A stretch of 38,040 nucleotides of DNA from contig OMWS01000025.1 in the NCBI GenBank assembly GCA_900314825.1, forward strand, positions 1-38,040, written 5' to 3'. The stretch comes from an uncultured Veillonellaceae bacterium. GTDB lineage: Bacteria > Bacillota > Negativicutes > Selenomonadales > Selenomonadaceae. The position numbers were made by a program, and so were the translations under genes. Every line of letters begins with the position of its first letter. The stretch's first letter is position 1. The notes beneath the pieces were generated by a model. It was not told the DNA's origin, made no database searches, and worked only from the letters and a program-made list of their open reading frames with translations. Of the stretch, positions 17,837-25,761 are shown in pieces.

Positions 17837-19842
17837 GTCTCATTCATGTCCTCGATGACAGCACCATCAACAAGATTGCCGCCGGCGAGGTCGTCGAGCG
17901 CCCGGCCTCCGTCGTCAAGGAGCTCGTCGAAAACTCGATAGACGCAGGCGCCACGAAGATCGAGGTCGAAATCCTTGCGGGCGGCACGAGCTTTTTGCGC
18001 GTGACGGACAATGGCAAAGGCATGACGGAAGAGGACGCGCGCCTCGCGATCCTGCGTCATGCGACGAGCAAAATCCGCGAAGCCTCCGACCTCCAGACGA
18101 TCGGCACGCTCGGCTTCCGCGGCGAAGCGCTGCCGACGATCGCTTCCGTCTCGCGCTTTTCCATGAAAACGCGGCCGGCAAATGCCGATCTCGGCACGGA
18201 AGTCGCCATCACGGGTGGCAAGACGCCGGACATCCACGCCACAGGCGCGAGCCTCGGCACGACGATCAAGGTCGAAGACCTCTTTTTCAATACGCCGGCG
18301 CGCAAGAAATTCCTCAAGACAAACCACACGGAGGCCGCGCATATCTCGGACTTCATCACGAAGCTCGCGCTGTCGCACCCGGAGATCGCGTTCCGCTTCA
18401 TCAATAACAACAAGATGACGCTCGTCACGCCAGGCAGCGGCAACCTCCACGAAACGATCCGCGCCATTTACGGCAAGACGGTCGCCGAGGCGCTGCTGAC
18501 GCTCGCGTTCGAGAATCCCACGGAAGGCGTGAAAATCACGGGCTTCATCACGAAGCCGTCGATGCTCAAGAGCACGCGCGGCTGGCAGACGTTCCTCGTG
18601 AATGGCCGCCTCATCGAGAACCGCGCCATCGCGAAAGCCATCGACAACGCATACAAATCCATGGTGCCGAAGAGCGGCTATCCCATGGTCGTGCTGAATC
18701 TCACCGTACCGCCGCGCACGGTCGATGTGAACGTCCATCCGCAGAAGAGCGAGATGAAGTTCGAAGACGAAAGCATGATCTTCAAGGCCGTCTACAAGGC
18801 GACGCTCGACGCCGTGCGCCCCGCGCAAGGGCTCGGCCTCAGCCGCGTCGCCGCGAGCGTGGAGAGCCCTGCCGTCCATGCGATGCAGCAGACGCAAGAA
18901 GCCATGCACTTCGTCCCCGCGACCGCGCCCAGCTACACGCCGAATCCCGCGGATTACCAGCCGCGCACGATGTACGAGGCTGTGCATCACGGCGGGTACG
19001 CATTCCCGGAACAGAATGGAACTGCATCCGAAAGCGTACGTTCGTGGAGCAACGTGAATGGAAGGAAAGACGCGGGCGGCGTTGCGTTACAAGGCACAGG
19101 GAATGTCTCGTTCGCCGAGGCGCAACAGGAGATTGCCGCCGTGCGTGCCACGCGTTACAACGACCCCTCGGGGATCACCCAGAACGTGGCAGAAGGGGCG
19201 AACGTTCAAACACAAAATGACGCGGCCATCGCCGCCGAAAACGCGTTCCTCTCCGAAGGCGCGATCGTCCCGATCGGCCAAGTCGACCGCACGTACATCA
19301 TCGCGCAGGACGCGAAAGGCCTCTACATCATCGACCAGCACGCCGCGCATGAACGCATCCTGTTTGACAAATTTTCCGCGCAGGCCGAAGGCATCCCGTC
19401 GCAGCAATTGCTCGTCCATCCCATCTTGTCGTTCGATGCGGGCGAGGCCGCGCTCATCGAAGCGCATGCCGACCTTTTTGCAAGCCTCGGCTTCCACCTC
19501 GAATCCGCCGGCCCGCAGGATTACCGCTTGACCGAATGTCCCGCCGACATCCCGACCGGCGAGGCGGAAGACATTATCCGCGAAATCCTCACGAACCTCC
19601 ACGACCTCCACGCGGCGAGCGCCGCCGAGCTCCGCAAGCACGCGCTCGCGACGACGGCCTGTCGCGCCGCCATCAAGGCCGGCGAAGAACTGAACTTCGC
19701 GCAGATGCAGATCATCCTCGACGAGCTCTCCCGCACGCCGCAGCCCTTCACCTGCCCGCACGGCCGCCCGACGATCCTGAAATTCAGCACGGACGACCTC
19801 GCGAAGATGTTCAAGAGGACGGGATTCGACTTGAAGAAGTGA
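17833..19842 (+). CDS. mutL: MutL, mismatch repair endonuclease
   Basis: GHKL ATPase that couples MutS to strand nicking. The N-terminal ATPase motifs are clear: KIAAGEVVERPASVVKELVE, DNGKGM, and TLGFRGEALPTIASV. The C-terminal domain carries the endonuclease motif DQHAAHERILF, with Asp at residue 501, and the CPHGRP metal motif, so this is a nicking MutL as expected in bacteria without Dam/MutH. A disordered linker of roughly 130 residues separates the halves. Length 669 residues; it starts inside the mutS stop. Confidence 0.97.
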   Translation: MSLIHVLDDSTINKIAAGEVVERPASVVKELVENSIDAGATKIEVEILAGGTSFLRVTDNGKGMTEEDARLAILRHATSKIREASDLQTIGTLGFRGEALPTIASVSRFSMKTRPANADLGTEVAITGGKTPDIHATGASLGTTIKVEDLFFNTPARKKFLKTNHTEAAHISDFITKLALSHPEIAFRFINNNKMTLVTPGSGNLHETIRAIYGKTVAEALLTLAFENPTEGVKITGFITKPSMLKSTRGWQTFLVNGRLIENRAIAKAIDNAYKSMVPKSGYPMVVLNLTVPPRTVDVNVHPQKSEMKFEDESMIFKAVYKATLDAVRPAQGLGLSRVAASVESPAVHAMQQTQEAMHFVPATAPSYTPNPADYQPRTMYEAVHHGGYAFPEQNGTASESVRSWSNVNGRKDAGGVALQGTGNVSFAEAQQEIAAVRATRYNDPSGITQNVAEGANVQTQNDAAIAAENAFLSEGAIVPIGQVDRTYIIAQDAKGLYIIDQHAAHERILFDKFSAQAEGIPSQQLLVHPILSFDAGEAALIEAHADLFASLGFHLESAGPQDYRLTECPADIPTGEAEDIIREILTNLHDLHAASAAELRKHALATTACRAAIKAGEELNFAQMQIILDELSRTPQPFTCPHGRPTILKFSTDDLAKMFKRTGFDLKK

Positions 19843-19880
19843 TACGAATCATGTTGAACTGTTGCGATCGTCACGCGTCC

Positions 19881-20086
19881 AGCAGCCTCTCCCTTTGGGA
19901 GAGGTGCCGAGCGTCAGCGAGGCGGAGAGGGTACAAGGGTGCGATATTGGACAATACGGTGGTGGGTTTCGAAGCACTTCGTAGTATGGACTGCTTCGAA
20001 ACTACGAGATTCTTGTTTTGCTGTCGCACCCAAGTACCCTCTCCACCGCTGACGCGGTCCCCCTCTCCCAGAGGGAGAGGCTGCTG
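19881..20086. repeat. MITE-like palindromic element, copy A1 (complete)
   Basis: About 54-base ends are inverted copies of one another: it begins AGCAGCCTCTCCCTTTGGGA and ends with the mirror form CAGAGGGAGAGGCTGCT. The inner part holds further inverted arms (GGGTGCGA/TCGCACCC and a TTCGAAGCAC-type stem), so the whole can fold into one long cruciform or RNA hairpin. It fills nearly all of the 279-base gap between mutL and the RsmJ-like gene. No coding capacity. Related copies occur at 20970, 23455 and 37971. Confidence 0.75.
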
Positions 20087-20121
20087 TGTTTGTGACGTTC
20101 AGGAATAGAAAGGAACTTTGA

Positions 20122-20946
20122 TTGTCTTCGAACATTATGAACGCTATCGTTACAACGAGCCGCGACCCCAACAAAAGCAATACCCTTCTTGCCGAGCAGA
20201 CCGCAGCGACGCTCGGCATTCCTTTTGTCCAGCGCCAAAACAGTTCCCTGGACGAGCTTCGCGATCAATATGAAGTGACGTGTATCCTCGTCGCGAAGAA
20301 CAATGCGCTCACGCTCGAGACGCCGGACGGCGAGCTCTTTTTCCATCCAAATATGAGCCACCTGCGCGTGAAAAATCTGCGCAAAGACCAGCCGGACAAC
20401 ATGGCGAAGGCCATGGGACTGAAAGAGGGCATGCGCGTCCTCGACTGCACGCTCGGTTTTGGCGCGGACGCGATCGTTGCGAGCTTTGTCACGGGCGTGC
20501 GTGGACGCGTCGTCGGGCTCGAAGCCTCGCCACTCATCGCCGCCGTGACAGCGCACGGCCTGGCCAGTTTTTCACGCGAGAATGAAGCGATGACAGCCGC
20601 CATGCGCCGCATCGAGGTCGTGAACGCTGACGCGCTCACATATTTGCAAGCGCAGCCGGACAACGCATTTGATATCGTCTACTTCGATCCGATGTTCCGC
20701 CATCCATTGATGCAATCGGAAAACATGAATCCGCTGCGCTACGCCGCCGAGCACGCGCCCGTGAGCGCGGCGATGATCACGGAAGCCCGCCGCGTCGCCC
20801 ACTCGCGTGTCGTGCTGAAAGAAACGAGCAAGAGCACAGAATTCGCGCGCCTCGGGTTTCCAGAGATTGCGGGCGGAAAGTATAGTCCTGTACATTATGG
20901 AGTATGGCGCAAAGCCTCCTCCTCTGTGGCAATGTCATCAAGATAA
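20122..20946 (+). CDS. RsmJ-like SAM-dependent methyltransferase
   Basis: Class I methyltransferase resembling RsmJ, which methylates a guanine of 16S rRNA. Motif I is VLDCTLGFGADA (near residue 110), matching the DATAGLGRDA pattern of RsmJ, and the catalytic-region motif YFDPMFRHP is near residue 190. The substrate is inferred. TTG at 20122 is the likely start because AAAGGA lies 8 bases upstream; ATG at 20137 has none. The last 12 residues are encoded by the repeat unit starting at 20910, so the original stop codon appears to have been replaced when that repeat arrived. Confidence 0.75.
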   Translation: MSSNIMNAIVTTSRDPNKSNTLLAEQTAATLGIPFVQRQNSSLDELRDQYEVTCILVAKNNALTLETPDGELFFHPNMSHLRVKNLRKDQPDNMAKAMGLKEGMRVLDCTLGFGADAIVASFVTGVRGRVVGLEASPLIAAVTAHGLASFSRENEAMTAAMRRIEVVNADALTYLQAQPDNAFDIVYFDPMFRHPLMQSENMNPLRYAAEHAPVSAAMITEARRVAHSRVVLKETSKSTEFARLGFPEIAGGKYSPVHYGVWRKASSSVAMSSR

Positions 20947-20947
20947 G
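20910..20947 (+). repeat. repeat module B, copy 1, overlapping the end of a gene
   Basis: CAAAGCCTCC, eight variable bases, then GGCAATGTCATCAAGATAAG. The same layout recurs at 37916 with GGTAATGTCATTAAGTTAAG. In both places an A-type repeat follows about 20 bases later, so A and B appear to be parts of one composite element. Here it supplies the stop codon of the RsmJ-like gene. Confidence 0.7.
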
Positions 20948-20969
20948 AGGTTAGGGAACGCACTAGCCC

Positions 20970-21127
20970 AAAGCCTCCCACTCTGGGGGAGGTGCCGAGC
21001 GAATGCGAGGCGGAGAGGGTCACGCAGTTACTTGATTCTCGATTCTATCGAAAAGGTGGAGAATCAAGGTCAGCCGCTACCCTCTCCGCCCCCTTCGGGG
21101 CCACCTCCCCCAGAGGGGGAGGCGTAG
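20970..21127. repeat. MITE-like palindromic element, copy A2 (complete)
   Basis: The left end (AAGCCTCCCACTCTGGGGGA, then GGTGCCGAGC) is mirrored at the right end (CCACCTCCCCCAGAGGGGGA). A central stem has arms TTGATTCTC and GAGAATCAA. It occupies most of the gap between the RsmJ-like gene and the hsp20 promoter. Confidence 0.75.
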
Positions 21128-21168
21128 AACGCATGAACGGTGAAAATCAAAATTTTCTTTTTGACCTA

Positions 21169-21197
21169 TTGACATTTTGACTAATTGGCGTTACTAT
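21169..21197 (+). promoter_or_regulatory. hsp20 promoter
   Basis: TTGACA (21169-21174), 17-base spacer, TACTAT (21192-21197). The start near 21204 would give a 148-base leader. No CIRCE inverted repeat (TTAGCACTC-N9-GAGTGCTAA) is seen nearby, so HrcA control is not supported. Confidence 0.7.
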
Positions 21198-21325
21198 ATA
21201 GTTGTCCAAAGGGAAAGGGACAAGGAAGAAAGCCCGAAGGAATTTCGAGAGGCGCTTCCGCATCCTGCCCGGGGCATTCAATAGGTTTTCAACGACAAGC
21301 GCTGCGACAGCGCGGCGCGTGCCGC

Positions 21326-21347
21326 AAATTTTCCGAAAGGGGATTTT
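21326..21347 (+). promoter_or_regulatory. possible RNA thermometer hiding the hsp20 ribosome site
   Basis: AAATTTTCC and GGGGATTTT pair around a GAAA tetraloop, with two G-T wobbles and one T-T mismatch. The 3' arm contains the AAAGGGGA ribosome site, with ATG at 21352. A weak, wobble-rich hairpin over the ribosome site is the design of fourU-type thermometers found ahead of small heat-shock genes. Confidence 0.5.
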
Positions 21348-21351
21348 GATC

Positions 21352-21807
21352 ATGTTTGGTTTGGTTCCGTTTGTTTCGCACAACGATCTCAGCAAGGATT
21401 TCCGCAATGACGATGTGTTCGATCGCATGATGAACGTCTTTGACGAGCCGTTCTTCTCCGGCTTCCGCACGCCGGACTTCAAGGTCGACGTGAAAGACAA
21501 CGGCGAGAGCTATGACCTCACGGCCGAGCTCCCCGGCATGAAGAAGGAAGACATCCAGCTCACGTACAAGGACAATTATCTGACGATCGGCGCGAAGAAC
21601 GAGTCGTCGAATGACGAAAAGGATTCGCAGGGCAATTACATCCGCCGCGAGCGCAGCACGAGCAGCATGAGCCGTTCGTTCTACATCGATGGCGTCGACG
21701 AGTCGAAGGCTACGGCCGACTACAAGGATGGTGTGCTCTCCGTGCATCTGCCGAAGATGGCCGTGCAGGCCGAGCCGTCGCACACGATCGAGATTCGCAG
21801 CCTGTAA
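21352..21807 (+). CDS. Hsp20 family small heat-shock protein
   Basis: A 151-residue ATP-independent chaperone that holds unfolding proteins. The alpha-crystallin domain spans about residues 40-140: PDFKVDVKDNGESYDLTAEL, PGMKKEDIQL, and the A-x-x-x-n-GVL motif as ADYKDGVLSVHLPK. It ends with a polar IEIRSL tail. The ATG at 21352 follows GAAAGGGG; 50 upstream in-frame codons lie in the leader and have no ribosome site. A strong terminator follows, so it is a single-gene transcript. Confidence 0.93.
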   Translation: MFGLVPFVSHNDLSKDFRNDDVFDRMMNVFDEPFFSGFRTPDFKVDVKDNGESYDLTAELPGMKKEDIQLTYKDNYLTIGAKNESSNDEKDSQGNYIRRERSTSSMSRSFYIDGVDESKATADYKDGVLSVHLPKMAVQAEPSHTIEIRSL

Positions 21808-21858
21808 TCTGATTTTTGAGACCGCTCCCTCCCCATAAAAATAAACCTCCAACGCGAA

Positions 21859-21902
21859 GAGGGCCGGCATCCTGGTTTTTCCCAGGGCGCCGGCCCTTTT
21901 TG
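21859..21902 (+). terminator. terminator after hsp20
   Basis: GAGGGCCGGC pairs with GCCGGCCCT, with an inner CCTGG/CCAGG stem, and is followed by five T. It lies 50 bases after the hsp20 stop and just before the convergent ImmA/IrrE gene. Confidence 0.85.
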
Positions 21903-21915
21903 CTGTGCGATTTTT

Positions 21916-22434
21916 TTACGTGCGGATCTTCCGGAAGAAATGGCTGTCGCCGCAGTCGGAGACGCGGAGGTCGTAGCCGAGCGCAGCCATCTCCTGCAGC
22001 TTGATCAGCATGAGGTTGATGTTGACGTTCTGCTCTTTCGCGAGCGTCGGCACATCGCAGCCTTCTTGCAAGCGCTCGTAGACATCGTCGCTGTCCAGGA
22101 GGAGATGCGCGGCGAAGGCATTCGCTTCGTATTCCGTGCGATTATTCATCTGGAAGAGGTTGAACTCCTGGAGCGAGGTGCGCGCGAGCTCGCGGTGGAG
22201 CTGGTCGTGGCCGATTTCATGCGCGAGGACCATGCGCTGCCAGATGTCGTCGAGGCGGTTGTTCAGAAAAATAAAACGGTGGCCCCAGTTCGCATAATAC
22301 ATGCCGAGCAGGTCGTGGTAGTCGTCTTCGTAGAGGACGTCGATGCCGAGGCCGTCCGCGATTTCCTGCACGTCGCGGCGATCCGAGAGCGCCAGCGCGT
22401 TTTGCGCGAGCTCATAGCAATGACGGGAATTCAT
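21916..22434 (-). CDS. ImmA/IrrE family metallopeptidase
   Basis: Zinc peptidase of the ImmA/IrrE type, 172 residues. The HEIGH zinc motif is at residues 72-76 (LAHEIGHDQLH), and the third ligand is likely the Glu in TEYEANAFAAHLLLD. Relatives cleave DNA-binding repressors in prophages, integrative elements or stress responses. The usual XRE-type repressor partner is not adjacent, so its target is unknown. AAAGGAGGG precedes the start. It has its own promoter (22467-22495) and ends next to the hsp20 terminator. Confidence 0.85.
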   Translation of the reverse strand: MNSRHCYELAQNALALSDRRDVQEIADGLGIDVLYEDDYHDLLGMYYANWGHRFIFLNNRLDDIWQRMVLAHEIGHDQLHRELARTSLQEFNLFQMNNRTEYEANAFAAHLLLDSDDVYERLQEGCDVPTLAKEQNVNINLMLIKLQEMAALGYDLRVSDCGDSHFFRKIRT

Positions 22435-22466
22435 CGGCGTCCCTCCTTTCGAAAATCTCTGCCCCT

Positions 22467-22495
22467 AGTTTATCATGAACGGCGAAAACGAACAA
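22467..22495 (-). promoter_or_regulatory. promoter of the ImmA/IrrE gene
   Basis: On the minus strand, TTGTTC (22495-22490), 17-base spacer, TAAACT (22472-22467), about 30 bases before the start codon. Confidence 0.5.
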
Positions 22496-22555
22496 GCTTT
22501 TTTGCAAAAGCAAAAAGCACAGCGCAGCGTACCAGCAGAGCCTCACGCGATGTGA

Positions 22556-22584
22556 TTGACTTGCTTTTCCCCATTCGATACAAT
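22556..22584 (+). promoter_or_regulatory. promoter of the HAD phosphatase gene
   Basis: TTGACT (22556-22561), 17-base spacer, TACAAT (22579-22584), about 48 bases before the ATG at 22633. Confidence 0.65.
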
Positions 22585-22632
22585 GAAAGCGAGCAAGCTC
22601 GATTCGTTACGAAATGAGAAAGGAACCATCGT

Positions 22633-23454
22633 ATGAAGTACAAGATGATCGCCCTCGACCTCGACGGCACGCTGAACAATGATGCGCACGTCATCACGCC
22701 GCGCACGCGGCGCGCGCTGCTCGATGTCCAAGAAAAATGCGGCGTCACCGTCGTCCTCGCGTCCGGCCGTCAGGCGCCAGGCCTCCGGCGCGAAGCAGAC
22801 GCGCTCGAGCTCGAGCGTCACCACGGCCTGCTGCTCTCGTATGGCGGCGGCCGCATCGAGGACGCGACGACGCAAGCCGTGCTGTTTTCCAAGAGCATCC
22901 CGAATGCGCTCGCCGTGCGCTTCCTGCGCCACCTCGAAAAATTCTCCGTCTCGCCGGTCGTCGACAACGGCCGCGCCATCGTTACGACGTGCGCGTACAA
23001 TTTCAAAGTGCAGGACGAGAGCCGCAACAACAACATGGCGGTCGTGACGGTCGACAACATCGCCGACGCCATCGAACGCATGGGCGTCCACCCGATGAAA
23101 GTCCTCACGGCCGCGCAAAATGAGACGCTTCTGCCGCTTTTGCCGTACATCCGCGAAGGCTTCGAGGACGCGATGGACTTCGTGCTGTCCGCGCCGTGGT
23201 TTTACGAAGGCATGGCGAAAGGCGTCAGCAAGTCGCGCTCCCTCGCGCGCGTCTCTCTGCAGCTCGGCATCAAGCCCGCGGAAGTCATGGCCTTCGGCGA
23301 CGCGCAGAATGACATGGATATGATCCGCTTCGCCGGCCACGGCGTCGCGATGGGCAACGCCTGCGACGAGCTCAAAGCCATGGCGGACGAAGTCACGCTC
23401 GACAACAACCACGACGGCATCGCCGCCACGCTGGAGAAATATTTCGATATTTAA
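22633..23454 (+). CDS. Cof-type HAD-IIB phosphatase
   Basis: Cytoplasmic HAD-superfamily phosphatase of 273 residues, with sugar phosphates or similar small molecules as usual substrates. Motif I is the nucleophile DLDGTLNN near residue 10, motif II is VLASGR, the motif III lysine lies in MAKGVSKSRSL, and motif IV is AFGDAQNDMDM. A C2-type cap lies between. AGAAAGGA precedes the ATG. The real substrate cannot be read from sequence. Confidence 0.92.
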   Translation: MKYKMIALDLDGTLNNDAHVITPRTRRALLDVQEKCGVTVVLASGRQAPGLRREADALELERHHGLLLSYGGGRIEDATTQAVLFSKSIPNALAVRFLRHLEKFSVSPVVDNGRAIVTTCAYNFKVQDESRNNNMAVVTVDNIADAIERMGVHPMKVLTAAQNETLLPLLPYIREGFEDAMDFVLSAPWFYEGMAKGVSKSRSLARVSLQLGIKPAEVMAFGDAQNDMDMIRFAGHGVAMGNACDELKAMADEVTLDNNHDGIAATLEKYFDI

Positions 23455-23512
23455 AAGCCTCCCCAGTGGGGGAGGTGCCGAGCGTATGCGAGGCGGAGAG
23501 GGTAACGGAGTA
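23455..23512. repeat. MITE-like element, half copy A3
   Basis: Only the left half of the A repeat is present (AAGCCTCCCCAGTGGGGGAG, then GTGCCGAGCG and the GGCGGAGAGGGTAAC end). It begins at the HAD stop codon and runs almost to the start of the RsmH-family gene, whose leader it forms. An in-frame extension of that gene through the repeat is not credible. Confidence 0.7.
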
Positions 23513-23539
23513 ACGAGATTCACAAAAGTGAGAATTCAC

Positions 23540-24601
23540 ATGGAACAACAAGAGACACACAAGAGACGTCCGCATTATAGCGGGAAATACCCGCGCAAGT
23601 TTGAAGAAAAATACAAAGAGCACGACCCCGAAAAATACGCGGACGAGATCGCGCACGTCATCGCGAAGGGCAATACGCCGGCCGGCATGCACATTCCCAT
23701 CATGGTCGATGAAATTCTGGATGTGCTGAACATCCAGCCCGGCGAGCGCGGTTTTGACGCGACGCTCGGCTATGGCGGGCACACGCTGAAGATGCTCGCG
23801 GCTCTCCAAGGGCGCGGCCATCTCTATGGCGGCGACGTCGATCCCATCGAGTCGGAAAAGACGATTGAGCGCATCCGTGCCAAAGGATATGGCGACGACC
23901 TCTGGAGCTTCCGCCGCATGAACTTCTGCCAAATCGACGAGCTTGCAGCCGAGGTCGGCCCCTTGGACTTCGTACTCGCCGACCTCGGCGTCTCGTCCAT
24001 GCAGATTGACGATCCGGCCCGCGGCTTTTCGTACAAGACCGATGGCCCGCTCGACTTGCGGCTGAATCCCGAAGCGGGAGAGTCCGCTGCCGACAGCCTC
24101 GCCGCCATGACGCAGGACGAGATCGAGGGCATGCTCATGGAAAATGCAGACGAGCCCTATGCTGCTGCTATCGCGAAACAAATCGTCCGCGACGAGCGCC
24201 GTGCAGCGATTACGACGACGCGCGCACTCCACGAAACCATCGAGCGCGCACTGAAAACCGTCCATTTCCCGAAAGGCACGACGCCCGAAGAGAAACGCGA
24301 GGCCGTCAAGAAGAGCAGCGCCCGCACATTCCAAGCGCTGCGCATCGATGTGAATCATGAATATGAAGTGCTCTATGAATTCATGGGAAAACTCCCAGAC
24401 GCACTGAATCCAGGCGGCCGCGCCGCCATCCTCACGTTCCACTCCGGCGAAGACCGCATCGTCAAGAAAGCGTTCCAAGCCTTCTACCGTTCGGGTGTTT
24501 ATTCTGACATCGCAAAAGACGTCATCCGCCCGAGCAAAGAAGAATGCTACCGCAATCCACGCGCCCACTCGACGAAACTGCGTTGGGCGATCAAAGCGTA
24601 A
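23540..24601 (+). CDS. RsmH-family methyltransferase outside the division cluster
   Basis: Resembles RsmH, the 16S rRNA C1402 N4-methyltransferase. Recognisable blocks: HIPIMVDEILDVL, the SAM motif FDATLGYGGHTLKML, DFVLADLGVSSMQIDDPARG, RTFQALRIDVNHE, and ILTFHSGEDRIVK. Compared with standard RsmH (about 310 residues) it has a basic extension of about 55 residues at the N-terminus (353 in total). No mraZ, ftsL or penicillin-binding gene adjoins it, so a canonical rsmH may exist elsewhere and this copy may have another role. The ATG at 23540 was chosen because upstream codons lie in a repeat; its ribosome site is weak. Confidence 0.85.
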   Translation: MEQQETHKRRPHYSGKYPRKFEEKYKEHDPEKYADEIAHVIAKGNTPAGMHIPIMVDEILDVLNIQPGERGFDATLGYGGHTLKMLAALQGRGHLYGGDVDPIESEKTIERIRAKGYGDDLWSFRRMNFCQIDELAAEVGPLDFVLADLGVSSMQIDDPARGFSYKTDGPLDLRLNPEAGESAADSLAAMTQDEIEGMLMENADEPYAAAIAKQIVRDERRAAITTTRALHETIERALKTVHFPKGTTPEEKREAVKKSSARTFQALRIDVNHEYEVLYEFMGKLPDALNPGGRAAILTFHSGEDRIVKKAFQAFYRSGVYSDIAKDVIRPSKEECYRNPRAHSTKLRWAIKA

Positions 24602-24742
24602 GAAAACGAAGAGGTTTTGAGCGATTGCAGAGCGTCACATATACAGCAGAGCGGGTCGCTTGCACGTTCTGTGAATTCGTAGGTCATTTGATGTCGCCGG
24701 TGCGCGCCCGAACCCCTGCTCTCGACAAAGGAAGTGACTCGA

Positions 24743-25711
24743 TTGCCTAAAAAAGAACGTCAATTCTGGTACTTGGCCATCGTGGCCTTCCTTCTTTTGA
24801 TGTCTTATACCACGAGCTCCCTTGCACGCCACGATTTTTCCGCCCGCCAGACGGAATCCCGCCGCAAGATCGGCGCCATCTACATGACGCGCTCGAATCC
24901 CTTCTATGAAATCATCGACGAAGAGATCCGTACGGCGGTCGAGAACCACGGCGACGTGCTGCTCTCGCGCGACCCCGCGCTCTCTGTCGAGCGGCAGACG
25001 GCCGAGGTGCAAGAGCTCATCGACGAAGGCGTCGCACTCATTTTCCTCAATCCCGTCGACTGGCAAAAGATGGGGCCGGCGCTCCAGCTCGCGCATGATG
25101 CGCACGTGCCCGTCATCACGATCGACACGAACGTGCAGGACGCGTCGCTCGTCGCGGCGACCGTGGAATCGGACAACTACGCGGCCGGCGTGAGCTGTGC
25201 GCAGCACCTGCTCGCGCACGCGGATCATGCGAACATCCTGCTCCTCAAGCATTCGGAAGCGCGTTCCGCCGTCGACCGCATCCAGGGCTTCTGCGACACC
25301 ATTGCCGGCCACGCGGGCTTCACGATTGTGGGTGAAGCCGAGTGCCAAGGCCAGCTCGAGCTCGCCATGCCGGCAACGCAAAAGCTTCTCGCAGAGCATC
25401 CCGAGACGACGACGATCATGGCGCTGAATGACCCGACGGCCCTCGGCGTCATGGCCGCGCTCGCCTCGAAAGGCCGCATGGACGATGTCACCGTCTATGG
25501 CGTCGACGGCGTGCCCGAGGTCAAAGAACTCATCGCGAGCGGCCACCACCTCATCACGGCCGCCCAGTCGCCGCGCAGCATCGGCCGCGACGCGGCGACC
25601 GCTGCCTACGAGCTCCTCGAAGGCGGCACGCCCGAACGTCACATCGTCCTGCCGACGCGGCTCGTCTCGGCGGAGAATATCGGGGAGGTCGATGTGAATG
25701 CGTGGGAATAA
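24743..25711 (+). CDS. membrane-anchored RbsB-like sugar-binding protein
   Basis: Periplasmic-binding-protein type 1 fold, 322 residues. A single hydrophobic N-terminal segment (FWYLAIVAFLLLMSY) acts as signal or anchor. The core begins KIGAIYMTRSNPFYEIIDEE and includes VALIFLNPVDW, TIDTNV and YGVDGVPEVKELIASG, as in ribose and galactose receptors. No ABC permease or ATPase adjoins it. A two-component system follows after an accessory insertion, suggesting a sensing role. TTG at 24743 is preferred because AAGGAAG lies 9 bases upstream; GTG at 24734 overlaps that site. Confidence 0.8.
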   Translation: MPKKERQFWYLAIVAFLLLMSYTTSSLARHDFSARQTESRRKIGAIYMTRSNPFYEIIDEEIRTAVENHGDVLLSRDPALSVERQTAEVQELIDEGVALIFLNPVDWQKMGPALQLAHDAHVPVITIDTNVQDASLVAATVESDNYAAGVSCAQHLLAHADHANILLLKHSEARSAVDRIQGFCDTIAGHAGFTIVGEAECQGQLELAMPATQKLLAEHPETTTIMALNDPTALGVMAALASKGRMDDVTVYGVDGVPEVKELIASGHHLITAAQSPRSIGRDAATAAYELLEGGTPERHIVLPTRLVSAENIGEVDVNAWE

Positions 25712-25717
25712 GGAAAA

Positions 25718-25726
25718 TGATATAAT
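25718..25726 (+). promoter_or_regulatory. extended -10 promoter of the Rpn-type gene
   Basis: TGATATAAT is an extended -10 element (TGn joined to a perfect TATAAT). No -35 is recognisable at 17 bases, which such promoters can do without. Confidence 0.5.
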
Positions 25727-25761
25727 GAATACGAAAATGGAAAAGCGGGAGACGATGCACT

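Noticed and set aside
21128..21351. CIRCE element for HrcA control of hsp20
   Set aside because: No TTAGCACTC-N9-GAGTGCTAA or close variant is present in the leader or promoter.
22494..22520. A hairpin of GCTTTTT and AAAAAGC arms as a terminator
   Set aside because: It lies between divergent promoters and has no separate T tract in either direction, so it does not look like a functional terminator.
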